A stretch of DNA of 64,000 bases from Streptomyces sp. NRRL F-2580 (GTDB lineage: Bacteria; Actinomycetota; Actinomycetes; Streptomycetales; Streptomycetaceae): assembly GCF_000720115.1 (NCBI RefSeq), contig NZ_JOIR01000028.1, positions 1-64,000 of the forward strand, given 5' to 3'. Under the pieces are notes generated by a model. It worked only from the letters and a program-made list of their open reading frames with translations. It did no database searches and was not told where the DNA came from. Of this stretch, positions 1 through 8,414 are shown piece by piece; the stretch's first letter is position 1, and every line of letters begins with the position of its first letter. The position numbers and the translations under genes are program-made.

Positions 1-78
1 GGCTGCGGCCGGGTGGTGGGCGTCGGCCGGGGCGGGGTCGGGCTGCGGCCGGGTGGGGGCGTCGGCCGGGGCGGGGGT
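1..78. repeat. Two-copy tandem repeat, about 39 bp per unit
   Basis: Two near-identical units lie head to tail at 1-40 and 41-78. Both begin GGCTGCGGCCGGGTGG and both contain GGGCGTCGGCCGGGGCGGG. The copies differ by a small indel near the middle and near the end. The repeat sits directly downstream of the TetR gene stop and may continue to the left of the window. Confidence 0.7.
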
Positions 79-734
79 CAGTCCGCGGCCGGGGCGGGTG
101 CAGTCGGCAGGGACTTGTCGAGGCCGTCGGCGAGCATCCCGAAGGCCAGGTCGGCATCGGTCACCGCGGCCGGGTAGGCCTCGTCGGCGCTCTGTCCGGA
201 CTCGATCCGCCGCCAGTTGACCCGGCCCAACTCGTGGCGGACCGCCACCAGATGCGTCGCCGCCAGGCGGGCGGCCAGCTCGGGGACCGTCTCCGCCTCG
301 AGCCCGGCGGCGGCCAGCTCCACCTCGCGCTGGGTGTAGAGGCCAAGTCTGCTCTTCAGGCTGGCGGTGCTGTAGACGAGCTGCTGGAAGGCCATCACGT
401 TCGGGTGGTCGCACAGGCCGGTGATCGGGTCCCGCTCGGCCAGGGCGTCCAGGAAGTGCGCGTGCACCACACCCACCGGCGTGCGGCCCGCGGGCCGCTC
501 GCGCACGATGCGCGCCACCTCGTCCTGATGGTCGGCGAACCGGTCGAGCAGCAGGTCCTCCTTGCTCGGGAAGTACCGGAAGAGGGTGGGCTTGGAGACC
601 TCGGCCGCGGCGGCGACGTCCGCCACCGACACGGCGTCGAAGCCCCGTTCCAGGAAGAGCTCCAGCGCCGTCGCCGCCAGTCGGTGACGCGTACGGAGCT
701 TCTTGTTCTCGCGCAGACCCGTCGTGTTCTCCAT
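78..734 (-). CDS. TetR/AcrR family transcriptional regulator
   Basis: A 218-residue DNA-binding repressor-type protein. The N-terminal helix-turn-helix covers roughly residues 11-66, with the family pattern LFLERGFDAVSVADVAAAA followed by VSKPTLFRYFPSKEDLL. The rest is the helical ligand and dimerisation domain with no residues that reveal the ligand. The ATG at 734 was chosen because the HTH starts about ten residues after it; the open frame continues upstream only as antisense of the next gene. It is divergent from a flavin monooxygenase with a 105-bp gap that carries a repeat/palindrome, so control of that gene and itself is the natural inference. Length is normal for the family. Confidence 0.9.
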   Translation of the reverse strand: MENTTGLRENKKLRTRHRLAATALELFLERGFDAVSVADVAAAAEVSKPTLFRYFPSKEDLLLDRFADHQDEVARIVRERPAGRTPVGVVHAHFLDALAERDPITGLCDHPNVMAFQQLVYSTASLKSRLGLYTQREVELAAAGLEAETVPELAARLAATHLVAVRHELGRVNWRRIESGQSADEAYPAAVTDADLAFGMLADGLDKSLPTAPAPAAD

Positions 735-756
735 GCGCACAGCGTAGCACGGATTC

Positions 757-791
757 GTGACCGAGTTATTTTTGTAACCGGGTTGCTTTTT
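757..791. promoter_or_regulatory. Candidate TetR operator between divergent genes
   Basis: Two 17-bp direct units follow each other: GTGACCGAGTTATTTTT (757-773) and GTAACCGGGTTGCTTTT (774-790). Across their junction lies an imperfect palindrome, CCGAGTTA-N6-TAACCGGG (761-782), matching at 7 of 8 arm positions. The AT-rich core is unusual for this genome. The position between a TetR gene and the divergent monooxygenase fits an autoregulatory operator; binding is inferred, not shown. Confidence 0.5.
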
Positions 792-839
792 CTCCCGGGA
801 GCCGCTTTCCTTGAGACATCGACGAGGAGAGGACATCCC

Positions 840-1931
840 ATGACCGACGTACTGATCACCGGCTCGGGTCCCACCGGACTGACGCTCGCCTGCGACCTGG
901 CGCTGCGCGGCTTCGCGGTGCGCGTCATCGACCGGCGCACCGAAGCGCACCACGAGTCCCGGGGCAAGGGGCTGCTGCCTGGCAGCCTCGACGTCTTCCG
1001 GGAGCTCGGCGTGCTCGACACCCTGGCCGCCACCGGCAGCAGGAGCGTGGTGCTGCGCAAGTACTTCGACGGGGAGCACATCAACGACACCCGCACCGAC
1101 GCCGGCCTGCTGATCGGGCAGTGGCAGATCGAAGCGGCCCTGCGTGAGCGGCTCGCCGGGCTGGGGGTGCGGGTCGAGTACGGATCGGAGCTCGCCGGAA
1201 TCAGCCAGGACGAGTCCGGTGTGCGCGCCGAGCTGGCGGACGGCACCGTGATCGGAGCCCGCTATCTCGCCGGGTGCGACGGCGGGCGCAGCACCACCCG
1301 CAAGCTGCTCGGCATCCCCTTCGAGGGGAACGGCCAGGAGGAGCCCGCGATGGTCATCGGGGACGTCCGGGCACCCGGGCTCAGCCGGGACGTCTGGCAC
1401 CAGTGGTTCACCTCGGACGGCAATGGAATGCTCCTCTGCCCGATGCCGGGGACGGACAGCTTCCAGTTGCAGGCCTCGCCCGAGCGGGACGAGCGGGGCG
1501 AGCCGCTGCCTCCCTCCCTGGAGAGCTTCCAGCGGCTCTTCGACCGGCATGCCCGGGTGCCGGGCATCCGGCTCGTCGATGCGACGTGGATCTCGGCCTG
1601 GCGGGTCAACATCCGGATGGCCACACGACTGCGGGAGCGCCGGGTCTTCCTCGCCGGGGATGCCGCGCACGTGCAGCCCATAGCCGGCGGGCTCGGCATG
1701 AACACCGGCATCCAGGACGCGGCCGCCCTCGCCCGGACGCTGGCCGCCGCGCTCACCGGGCCCGGCAGTGAGGAGGTGCTCGACGCGTACGAGGCGGAGC
1801 GGCTGCCGGTGGCGGCCGACGTCCTGGCCGACACGGCGGAGCGGTACGAGCGGGTCCTGGAGGCCGTCCGGACCCCCGGCCGCGGGACGGAGGTCGGCCT
1901 GAACCGGAGCCAGCCGCCCGCCGGAGCCTGA
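840..1931 (+). CDS. FAD-dependent aromatic-type monooxygenase (PHBH-like)
   Basis: A 363-residue flavoprotein hydroxylase of the UbiH/PHBH group, which uses NAD(P)H and O2 to hydroxylate small, often aromatic substrates. Visible motifs are the N-terminal Rossmann FAD site (GSGPTGLTLACDLALRG, residues about 7-23), the ESRGKGL segment typical of the group, and the second FAD motif GDAAHVQPIAGGLGMNTG near residue 273. The ATG at 840 has a strong GAGGAGAGG ribosome site. The protein is shorter than the phenol hydroxylase type and has no C-terminal thioredoxin-like domain. The divergent TetR gene is the likely regulator. The substrate cannot be read from the sequence. Confidence 0.9.
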   Translation: MTDVLITGSGPTGLTLACDLALRGFAVRVIDRRTEAHHESRGKGLLPGSLDVFRELGVLDTLAATGSRSVVLRKYFDGEHINDTRTDAGLLIGQWQIEAALRERLAGLGVRVEYGSELAGISQDESGVRAELADGTVIGARYLAGCDGGRSTTRKLLGIPFEGNGQEEPAMVIGDVRAPGLSRDVWHQWFTSDGNGMLLCPMPGTDSFQLQASPERDERGEPLPPSLESFQRLFDRHARVPGIRLVDATWISAWRVNIRMATRLRERRVFLAGDAAHVQPIAGGLGMNTGIQDAAALARTLAAALTGPGSEEVLDAYEAERLPVAADVLADTAERYERVLEAVRTPGRGTEVGLNRSQPPAGA

Positions 1932-1950
1932 GCCGACCCCGCCCGACTCC

Positions 1951-1992
1951 CGGCCCGGGACTTCCGGCCCGGGACTCCCCGCCCGGGACTCC
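1951..1992. repeat. 14-bp tandem repeat, three copies
   Basis: CGGCCCGGGACTTC, CGGCCCGGGACTCC and CCGCCCGGGACTCC follow without gaps in the 141-bp space between the convergent monooxygenase and diguanylate cyclase genes. Each copy contains the palindrome CCCGGG. No gene is seen here. Confidence 0.75.
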
Positions 1993-2072
1993 CAGCCCTT
2001 GGCCCGGCTCTCCCGGTCCCGGGAATCCGCGGCCCGGGCTCCCGGCCCTCCCGACGGTCCGTGGAGGAGGCG

Positions 2073-4334
2073 TCAGGAAGGTGTGGGCACCGCGTCCGAG
2101 AGGGAGAGGGCATGGATGCGGTCGGGGGCTCCGGGGCGGGCGTAGTACCAGCCCTGGGCGGTGTCGCAGCCGAGGGCGCGCAGCTGGGCGGCCTGGGCTC
2201 CGGTCTCCACGCCCTCGACCGTGACGGCGAGTTCGAGGCTGTGGGCGAGGGCGACGATCCCCTCCACGATCTTGACGTCGACCGGGTTGGCGGGCTGCTG
2301 CTGCATCCCCTGGGTGAAGGAGCGGTCGAGCTTGAGGACGCTGACCGGCAGGCGCCGCAGATTGGCGAGGTTCGAGTAGCCGGTGCCGAAGTCGTCGAGG
2401 GCGATGTCCACGCCCAGGGCGGCGAGCCGGCGCAGCGGCTCCAGGAGTTCGTCGTCGGCCCCTATCAGGGCGGATTCGGTGACCTCCAGGCACAGGGCGC
2501 CCGGGGCGAGCCCGGACTTCTCCAGCACGGCGACGGTGTCGGCGACGAGGCCCGGGTGGTGCAGCTGGGTCGGCGAGAGGTTGACGTTGACCCGCAGGGC
2601 CGAGCCGCCGTTCTGGCACTGCCAGATCCGGGCCTGGCGGACGGACTCCTCCAGCACCCAGCGGCCGAGCGGCACGATCAGCCCGGTGCGTTCGGCGAGC
2701 GGGATGAAGCGGTCCGGGCCGAGTACCCCGTACTGCGGGTGCGACCAGCGCACCAGGGCCTCGGCCCCGCGCACGGTGCCGTCGCGCATGTGGACCAGCG
2801 GCTGGTACTCGATGAAGAACTCGCCGCGTTCCAGCGCCGCCGGCAGGGCGTTGGTCAGGCCGTGGCGGGTGATCGCGCGGGCGTCGGCCTCGGCGTCGGC
2901 GAATTCGAAGCGGTTGCCGCCGGCCGCCTTGGCCCGGTACATCGTGATGTCGGCGCTGCGCAGCACCTCCGCCGGGGTGCGTTCCTTGGCCGGGCCCTCG
3001 ACGATCCCGATGCTGCCCCGGACCGTCAGTTCCCGGCCCTCCAGCCGGATCGGCGTGGACAGGGCGGAGAGGATGCGGACGGCGAGGTCGGTCACCTTCT
3101 GCTCGGTGTCGGGGCCGGTGGTCAGGGCGACGAACTCGTCGCCGCCGAGCCGGGCGACGACCTCGCCGGGGCCGGTCGCGCAGCTCTGCAGCCGGTCGGC
3201 GACCTCGACGAGCAGCCGGTCCCCCGCCGAGTGCCCGAGGCTGTCGTTGACCGTCTTGAAGCCGTCGAGGTCCAGGTAGCACAGGCCGTAGCGGCTGCCG
3301 CCGGCGCCGCTGAGGGCCTTTTCGAGCCGCTCGAAGAACAGCGTCCGGTTGGGCAGTCCGGTGAGGGCGTCGTGGGTGGCCTCGTAGCGCAGGCGCAGGT
3401 TCAGCAGCCGGCGTTCGGTGGTGTCCTCCATCAGCGCCAGCTGGTACTGCGGCTTCCCGTCGGCGTCGCGCAGCAGCGACACCGTGAGGTTGGTCCAGAG
3501 GACGGTTCCGTCGTGCCGGTAGTACGGCTTCTCCACGCGGTAGCTCTCGCGTTCGCCGCGCACCAGTTCCCCGTACATCCGCCACACGTGCGGGGTGTCG
3601 TCGGGGTGGCCCCACTCGCTGACGTTGCGGCTGCGGACGTGGCCCTCCAGGCCGCCGAACATCTGCAGGAGGGTGTCGTTGACCTCCAGGACGTTCCCGT
3701 CGAGGTCAGCGATGCCGATGCCGACGGCCGCGCCCTCGAAGACGGCCCGGAAGCGCTCCTCGCTCGCGTGCAGGGCCTGCTGGGCATCGGTGCGGGCGGT
3801 CAGCGCGGAGCGGGCGATGGCCTCCTGCTCCCGGAGGGTGCGCTCGCGCAGGGCGCGGGCGTACCCGGCCGCCATGGCGTGCTGGAGCCGGGCGCAGCGC
3901 GCGTGGTACTCGGCGGTGGCCTCCACGCCGGAGCCTTCGAGTCCGTCCGGTCCGCAGTAGAGCACCAGGTACGACTCGATCACGCCGAGGGTGCCGGCCA
4001 GGGCCTCGGGGTCGGTGCAGTGCACGGCGACGAGGTCCGCCCCGACGCGGTGCGCGACGGCGGCGTCGAAGGGCCGGGCGTGCAGGGCCTCGGTGAGCGT
4101 CCGGGTGAGCGGCACCAGGTGCCGCTCGAACTCGGTGCGGGTGAGCGAGGTCGCCGTGACCGGGAAGATCGCCCGGCCCCAGATGGTCGCGAAGCGGGCG
4201 ATCCGGTCCTCGATGCCGCCGTGCGGCGCCGCGGCGGGGCCGGCGGCCGGTGCCGCGGCCGCCACTGCGGCCGGTGTGGCGGCGGGCGCCGCGACGGCGT
4301 CCGGTGCGCCCGCGGTCTGTGCCGGAAGTCTCAC
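2073..4334 (-). CDS. PAS-GGDEF-EAL cyclic-di-GMP turnover protein
   Basis: A 753-residue cytosolic signalling protein that probably makes and/or degrades c-di-GMP, the messenger that controls Streptomyces development. Order of domains: an N-terminal helical region, a PAS domain (about 190-310), a GGDEF domain with intact GGDEF near residue 395, and an EAL domain with AEALVRW near 524 and DDFGTGYSNL near 646. The EAL metal and catalytic residues appear complete (NVNLSP, LEVTES, LKLDRSF, VEGVET). No RxxD inhibitory site is seen just before GGDEF. The GTG at 4334 overlaps the TGA of the upstream methyltransferase gene by four bases (GTGA), so translation is probably coupled; the longer open frame upstream is only the shadow of that gene. 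No membrane segment is seen. Confidence 0.9.
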   Translation of the reverse strand: MRLPAQTAGAPDAVAAPAATPAAVAAAAPAAGPAAAPHGGIEDRIARFATIWGRAIFPVTATSLTRTEFERHLVPLTRTLTEALHARPFDAAVAHRVGADLVAVHCTDPEALAGTLGVIESYLVLYCGPDGLEGSGVEATAEYHARCARLQHAMAAGYARALRERTLREQEAIARSALTARTDAQQALHASEERFRAVFEGAAVGIGIADLDGNVLEVNDTLLQMFGGLEGHVRSRNVSEWGHPDDTPHVWRMYGELVRGERESYRVEKPYYRHDGTVLWTNLTVSLLRDADGKPQYQLALMEDTTERRLLNLRLRYEATHDALTGLPNRTLFFERLEKALSGAGGSRYGLCYLDLDGFKTVNDSLGHSAGDRLLVEVADRLQSCATGPGEVVARLGGDEFVALTTGPDTEQKVTDLAVRILSALSTPIRLEGRELTVRGSIGIVEGPAKERTPAEVLRSADITMYRAKAAGGNRFEFADAEADARAITRHGLTNALPAALERGEFFIEYQPLVHMRDGTVRGAEALVRWSHPQYGVLGPDRFIPLAERTGLIVPLGRWVLEESVRQARIWQCQNGGSALRVNVNLSPTQLHHPGLVADTVAVLEKSGLAPGALCLEVTESALIGADDELLEPLRRLAALGVDIALDDFGTGYSNLANLRRLPVSVLKLDRSFTQGMQQQPANPVDVKIVEGIVALAHSLELAVTVEGVETGAQAAQLRALGCDTAQGWYYARPGAPDRIHALSLSDAVPTPS

Positions 4335-5173
4335 GCCTTGCGTCCCACTCCGCCGAAGCCCGAAAAGGCATAGGGGTCTTCCGGTGTCTCTTCCTCCGCC
4401 TCGCCGCCGAGTCCGTCCGGCCGCCAGTCGGGCATGGAGACCAGTCCGGGCTCCAGCAGCTCGAAGCCGTCGAAGAACCGGCCGATCTGCTCGCCGGTGC
4501 GCATGACGAGCGGGTTGCGGATGTTCCGGTAGACGTCGACGACGCCGCCCGCGACCTCCTCCGTGAGCGGGATCCCCTCGTACGAGGCGTGCGTGAGGAT
4601 CAGCAGGCTGCCGGGGGCCAGCGCGTCGCGCAGTGCGGCGACGGCGGCGTACGGGTCGTCGGCGTCCTCCAGGAAGTGCAGGACGGCGACGAGCAGGAGG
4701 GCGACCGGCCGGTCGAAGTCGATCAGCCGGCCGACCTCGGCGGAGGCCAGGATCTCCTTCGGCTTGCGCAGGTCGGCGGCGACGATGTCGGTGCGGTCGT
4801 CCTCGCCGAGGACGGCTCGGCTGTGCGCGACGGCCACCGGGTCGTGGTCGACGTAGACCACGCGCGCCTCGGGGCTGGCGGCCTGGGCGACCTCGTGGAC
4901 ATTGCCGAAGGTGGGGATGCCGGAGCCGATGTCGAGGAACTGCGTGACGCCCTCGGCGACGGCGTGCCGGACGGCGCGGCGCATGAATGCCCGGTTGGCC
5001 TGCATGATCTTGGGCAGTCCCGGCATGAATTCCATGGCGCGTCGGGCCGCCTGGCGGTCGACCTCGAAATTGTGGGACCCGCCCAGGTAGTAATCGTAGA
5101 TGCGGGACACGCTCGGCACCGATATGTCGATGCCTGGCGGGGCCCAGGCCGGGCGCTCCATCGAGGTCTCCAA
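4331..5173 (-). CDS. SAM-dependent methyltransferase, DUF574 / Methyltransf_19 family
   Basis: A 280-residue protein of the actinobacterial DUF574 methyltransferase family. The SAM site FLDIGSGIPTFGNVHEVA lies near residue 78, and the N-terminal PSVSRIYDYYLGGSHNF segment is a family hallmark. Members are abundant in Streptomyces and mostly lack a known substrate. The TTG start at 5173 has AGGAA six bases upstream; an in-frame ATG at 5161 is the alternative. Its stop overlaps the start of the c-di-GMP protein gene, suggesting a two-gene operon in which methylation and c-di-GMP signalling are produced together. Any functional link is inference. Confidence 0.85.
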   Translation of the reverse strand: METSMERPAWAPPGIDISVPSVSRIYDYYLGGSHNFEVDRQAARRAMEFMPGLPKIMQANRAFMRRAVRHAVAEGVTQFLDIGSGIPTFGNVHEVAQAASPEARVVYVDHDPVAVAHSRAVLGEDDRTDIVAADLRKPKEILASAEVGRLIDFDRPVALLLVAVLHFLEDADDPYAAVAALRDALAPGSLLILTHASYEGIPLTEEVAGGVVDVYRNIRNPLVMRTGEQIGRFFDGFELLEPGLVSMPDWRPDGLGGEAEEETPEDPYAFSGFGGVGRKA

Positions 5174-5489
5174 GCGTTGTTCCTACGGTGGTCCGTCCGA
5201 GGTCGGACTCCTGTCCGAGCCGAATGTACTGATCATTGCCCAACAGGGCGAGCAAAAGCGGAAATTGGCGATCCGTTCTTCGTCACACACCAAAGGCGCC
5301 CACCATGCCCCGCGGGGCGAATGACCGGTACCGACAAATCCCTTTTGGGAATTGACCGGTGCGTGATCGGGATGACCTCAGGACCGTCCCACAAGTGGCT
5401 CAAACCTCTCGGGTCGCGGCTCCACCCGTTCAGGCGAACCGGGGGCCGAGCCTCGCGTGCGCGGGCGCGCGCGGGCCCATGCTCCCCGG
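5174..5489. other. Divergent intergenic region with GTCCGA palindrome
   Basis: This 316-bp gap between divergent genes contains no convincing gene. At 5195-5208 there is a perfect short palindrome, GTCCGA-GG-TCGGAC, followed by a third GTCCGA at 5213-5218, just upstream of the methyltransferase start. The centre (about 5225-5370) is less GC-rich than its surroundings, as expected for promoters, but I cannot assign clear -35 and -10 boxes. Confidence 0.4.
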
Positions 5490-6188
5490 GTGAACAGAGC
5501 CTGTGCCCAGCGCCTGCTGGCGGTCCCGGTCCTGCTGTGGGCGGCCTTGTCCGCCACGCCGGCCGTGGCTGATAGCTGCGCCTACGCGACCACCTGCTCC
5601 GGGGACGGCGCGACCGCCACCGCGGTGTTCGCGGTGGCCGGCGGCAGCGGCCGCGGAGGCGGCCCGGGTGGCGGACATCACGGTGACGACCGCGGCTCCG
5701 GCCACGGAAGGGGCCGTGGCGGGGACCACGACGGGAGCCGACACGGCGGCCCCCATTGCCCGCCGCCACCGCCCCCACCACCGTGCCCGCCGAAGCCGCC
5801 GCCCCCGCCGCCTCCACCACCACCACCGCCGCCCCCCCCTCCTCCACCGCCGACGCCGCCACCGCCGCCCAAGCCCACGCCCGCCCCGCCCCCGAAGCCC
5901 ACGCCACCGCCTCCGGCGCCCAAGCCGGCGCCAAAACCCGTGCCCAAGCCCGTCCTGCCCCCACCGCCCGCGCCGAAACCGGCGCCCCCACCACCCCGCG
6001 CGGTCACGGCGCCCGCACCGCCCCCACCCGCCCCCGTGGTGACACCGCCGCCGCCGAAGGCGGTGGCCCGCCCGGCGTACCACGCACCGGCCCGCAAACC
6101 TGTCGAGCACCACATCTCGCCGGTGACCTTCACCCTGCTGACCGCGGCTCCCGCGGTGCTCGCGATCGTCGCGCTGCGCCCGCGTTGA
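5490..6188 (+). CDS. Secreted, proline-rich, C-terminally membrane-anchored protein
   Basis: A 232-residue protein with a signal peptide (QRLLAVPVLLWAALSATPAVA, cleaved before DSC), a Gly/His/Asp-rich segment, then about 115 residues that are mostly proline with Lys and Ala, and a hydrophobic C-terminus ending in RPR. Such Pro/Lys-rich stalks usually span the peptidoglycan, so an extracellular, membrane-tethered position is likely. No catalytic motif is seen. The GTG at 5490 places the signal peptide correctly, but it lacks a strong ribosome site; an in-frame start at 5457 is possible. A DUF4239 membrane protein gene follows after 32 bp. The second cysteine pair (CAYATTC) near the mature N-terminus is notable. 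Confidence 0.65.
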   Translation: MNRACAQRLLAVPVLLWAALSATPAVADSCAYATTCSGDGATATAVFAVAGGSGRGGGPGGGHHGDDRGSGHGRGRGGDHDGSRHGGPHCPPPPPPPPCPPKPPPPPPPPPPPPPPPPPPPTPPPPPKPTPAPPPKPTPPPPAPKPAPKPVPKPVLPPPPAPKPAPPPPRAVTAPAPPPPAPVVTPPPPKAVARPAYHAPARKPVEHHISPVTFTLLTAAPAVLAIVALRPR

Positions 6189-6220
6189 CCCGCCCCACCT
6201 GAAACCGATCGGGAGTCATC

Positions 6221-6991
6221 TTGTCGGAATGGCTCGTCCTGTCCCTCGCGATGGCCGCGGCCTGTGCCGTGGTGCTGTCCATCGCCTTCTTCAACCACCG
6301 CAGGATCGGCGAGGACGACGATCCGAACGAAACCCCGGACGTCATCGAATACATGACGATGATGATCGGCGTGATCTACGCGATCGTGCTGGGCCTGGCG
6401 ATCGCCGGTGTCTGGGAGGGCCGCGGCGCCGCCCAGGAATACGTGCGCCAAGAAGCGCAGGCCCTGCACGAGATCAGTGTCCGCTCCGAGGTCTACCCGG
6501 CCGAGGTGCGCAAGAAGATCCGGTCCGACGTCGACGCGTACGTGACGTACGTGGTGGACACCGAGTGGAAGGAGATGGCCGACCACGGCGACCTCACGGA
6601 CCGCGGCGGGGAGCTGCTGGAACGTATCCGCCGGGACGTCACCGACTACGAGCCGCAGACCGACCACGAGGGGCAGGCGTACCAGCCACTGGTCGACCAG
6701 GTCGCGGTGGTGGACGACGCCCGCAGTGCGCGCGGCCAGAGCGCCGGGGCCACCATGCCGGGGGTGGTGTGGTTCGGGCTGCTCGCGGGCGCCCTGGTGA
6801 CGGTGGGCCTGATCTTCACGCTACAGATCAGGCGGTCGTTCCGGGAGCTGCTGCTGGCCGGCCTGTTCAGTGCCCTGATCGCGTTCCTGCTGTTCCTGAT
6901 CTGGGACTTCGACGCGCCCTTCGGGCGGGGCATCGCGGCCACCGCCGAGCCCTTCCTCGCGCAGTTCGCGCACCTGGACCTCGGCGACTGA
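6221..6991 (+). CDS. DUF4239 (bestrophin-like) membrane protein
   Basis: A 256-residue integral membrane protein with four hydrophobic segments: residues about 4-24, 44-66, 183-203 and 207-229. The cytosolic loop between segments two and three carries the family pattern VWEGRGAAQEYVRQEAQAL. The TTG start at 6221 is supported by GGGAG five bases upstream, and the next ATG would cut into the first membrane segment. Family members have no established function; a weak resemblance to bestrophin-type channels has been noted for the domain. A hairpin terminator follows directly after the stop. Confidence 0.8.
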   Translation: MSEWLVLSLAMAAACAVVLSIAFFNHRRIGEDDDPNETPDVIEYMTMMIGVIYAIVLGLAIAGVWEGRGAAQEYVRQEAQALHEISVRSEVYPAEVRKKIRSDVDAYVTYVVDTEWKEMADHGDLTDRGGELLERIRRDVTDYEPQTDHEGQAYQPLVDQVAVVDDARSARGQSAGATMPGVVWFGLLAGALVTVGLIFTLQIRRSFRELLLAGLFSALIAFLLFLIWDFDAPFGRGIAATAEPFLAQFAHLDLGD

Positions 6992-6992
6992 C

Positions 6993-7018
6993 GGCCGCCC
7001 GGCAAACCGGGGGCGGCC
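6993..7018 (+). terminator. Hairpin terminator after the DUF4239 gene
   Basis: GGCCGCCC (6993-7000) pairs perfectly with GGGCGGCC (7011-7018), with further GG/CC pairs inside the loop. It begins one base after the TGA stop. No U-tract follows, as is usual for Streptomyces terminators. Confidence 0.65.
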
Positions 7019-7174
7019 TCCCGTCCCCGGTTCGGCCTAGGGTCATGCCCCATTCGCCCGTTCCTGATCGCGGGCCACCGCCCCCGGACCTAGCGTGGCG
7101 GACATCGAGGCGCACGACCCCCCACGTGCGGAAACCGTTCCGCGGCTGCTCCTCGGGGATCCGGAGACTCAAGC

Positions 7175-7783
7175 ATGGGTGCGATACGCAGCTCCGCCAC
7201 CGTCCTGCTCAGCGCCGGCGCAACGGCCGCCGTACTCGCGCTCGGCGCATTCGGCGCGTCCGCCGCGACCTCGGCCGGGGCCGGGGTCGGGGCCCGCCAG
7301 ATCACCTCGTTCGGCTTCACGATCACCCCCTCCACCGTGGCCCCGGGCGGCCAGACGGTGCTCGCGGTCAGCGGCTGCAACTCCGCCTACTCGACCGCCT
7401 CCTCCGGGGTCTTCGACACCGTGAGCATCGCGCGCGGGCAGACCGCGCGGGTCACCGTGGACCGGGACGCCCGGCGCGGGGCCGTCTACTCCGTCTCCTT
7501 CACCTGCAACGGGGAGACCGGCTCGGCCGACCTGACCATCGCCGGCGGCACGACCCGGCCCACCACCAGTTCCACGCGGACCGCCACCGCCACGGCCACG
7601 CGGGCCGCCAAGCCCACGAACGCCACGGTCGCCGGTTCGGCCCGCGGTGTCCGCGGCGGCCTCGGCGGCAGTGTGGCCGGCATGGATCCCGTGGAGTTCG
7701 GCGCGGGCGCCGGCCTCTTCCTCACCGCCGCGGGCGGCGCCGCGTACGTACTGCGCCGCAGGGGATCCGGCCGCGGCCACTGA
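7175..7783 (+). CDS. Secreted surface protein with C-terminal anchor (paralogue of the gene at 7902)
   Basis: A 202-residue exported protein: signal peptide residues 1-31 (VLLSAGATAAVLALGAFGASA), a beta-rich domain of about 90 residues beginning FTITPSTVAPGGQTVLAVSGC, a Thr/Ala linker, then a hydrophobic segment followed by RRR. The domain has two cysteines (SGC and FTC) that could form a disulphide. The architecture, including the GGLGGSVAGMDPVEFGAGAGL lead into the membrane segment, is shared with the convergent gene at 7902-8414. The ATG at 7175 has GGAG upstream. With a class F sortase 1 kb away, cell-wall display is plausible, although no LPxTG is seen. Confidence 0.75.
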   Translation: MGAIRSSATVLLSAGATAAVLALGAFGASAATSAGAGVGARQITSFGFTITPSTVAPGGQTVLAVSGCNSAYSTASSGVFDTVSIARGQTARVTVDRDARRGAVYSVSFTCNGETGSADLTIAGGTTRPTTSSTRTATATATRAAKPTNATVAGSARGVRGGLGGSVAGMDPVEFGAGAGLFLTAAGGAAYVLRRRGSGRGH

Positions 7784-7787
7784 GGAA

Positions 7788-7873
7788 CCCGCCCGTGTTC
7801 CCCGCTGCCGCCGGTCACCCCGGGCCCGGGCGAGGGCTGGGGGTGACCGGCGACAGCGGGGAACACGGGCGGG
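7788..7873. terminator. Very long bidirectional hairpin between convergent paralogues
   Basis: A perfect 20-bp inverted repeat (7788-7807 with 7854-7873; arm ends CCCGCCCG/CGGGCGGG) continues after one mismatch into CCGGTCACCCC (7811-7821) paired with GGGGTGACCGG (7840-7850). The total stem is about 33 of 34 pairs. It lies between the stops of two convergent genes and should terminate both. Confidence 0.85.
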
Positions 7874-7901
7874 GCACTCACCCGACCGGAAGGGTGTCCG
7901 G

Positions 7902-8414
7902 TCAGGCCCGGCTGCGGAGCGGACGGCGACGGCGCACCACGTGGGCCCCCGCGCCGAGCGCCGCGGCGCCGACGAGGCCCGCGCCGATGGCGGTCTCGGC
8001 GGCGGACGGGCCGAAGGATCCACCGATGCCACCCTGCGAGGGGTTGCCTTCGAGGATCGTGAAGCGGTGCGTGGCGACCAGGCTGCTGTCGTTGCACCGG
8101 ACCGAGAGCGTGTGGTGGCCGGGCGAGGCGTGGTTGAAGATCCGGACGTTCGCGAAGCCGATCGACCCCGCGGACAGGTTGGCCGGCGGAAAGTTCCCGG
8201 GCGAGGAGACGGTACCGCCGTGTCCGCAGCCCGACGCGCTCACCTGCATCGTGGATCCCTGGTGCACGGAGTACGGGTTGACCGAGATGTTGCTGGGACC
8301 GCCGTTCCCGCCCTGACCACCACCGGGGTTCTGGTTCGCGGAGGCGAACGGGACACTGAGGCCGATCGCGGCGCAGGCTGCCGCCGTCACGGTAAGAGCG
8401 CGCAAGACACGCAT
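7902..8414 (-). CDS. Secreted surface protein with C-terminal anchor (paralogue of the gene at 7175)
   Basis: A 170-residue exported protein: signal peptide about residues 1-27 (ALTVTAAACAAIGLSVPFASA), an Asn/Gly-rich segment, a beta domain beginning NISVNPYSVHQGSTMQVSASG with two cysteines, then GGIGGSFGPSAAETAIGAGL, a hydrophobic stretch and RRRRPLRSRA. The order matches the convergent 202-residue protein, so the two look like diverged duplicates. The ATG at 8414 has GGAGG upstream. No enzymatic motif is present. The RRRR tail after a C-terminal hydrophobic segment resembles sortase-type or simple membrane anchors, but no sorting pentapeptide can be identified. Confidence 0.75.
   Translation of the reverse strand: MRVLRALTVTAAACAAIGLSVPFASANQNPGGGQGGNGGPSNISVNPYSVHQGSTMQVSASGCGHGGTVSSPGNFPPANLSAGSIGFANVRIFNHASPGHHTLSVRCNDSSLVATHRFTILEGNPSQGGIGGSFGPSAAETAIGAGLVGAAALGAGAHVVRRRRPLRSRA

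Noticed and set aside
2061..4373. A 770-codon open frame on the plus strand
   Set aside because: It is antisense to the PAS-GGDEF-EAL gene; its translation is rich in Gly/Val/Arg and has no domain pattern, as expected for opposite frames in high-GC DNA.
5760..6060. Extremely proline-rich coding run taken as a non-coding low-complexity repeat
   Set aside because: It lies in frame between a clear signal peptide and a C-terminal membrane segment, so it reads as a protein stalk rather than a DNA repeat.
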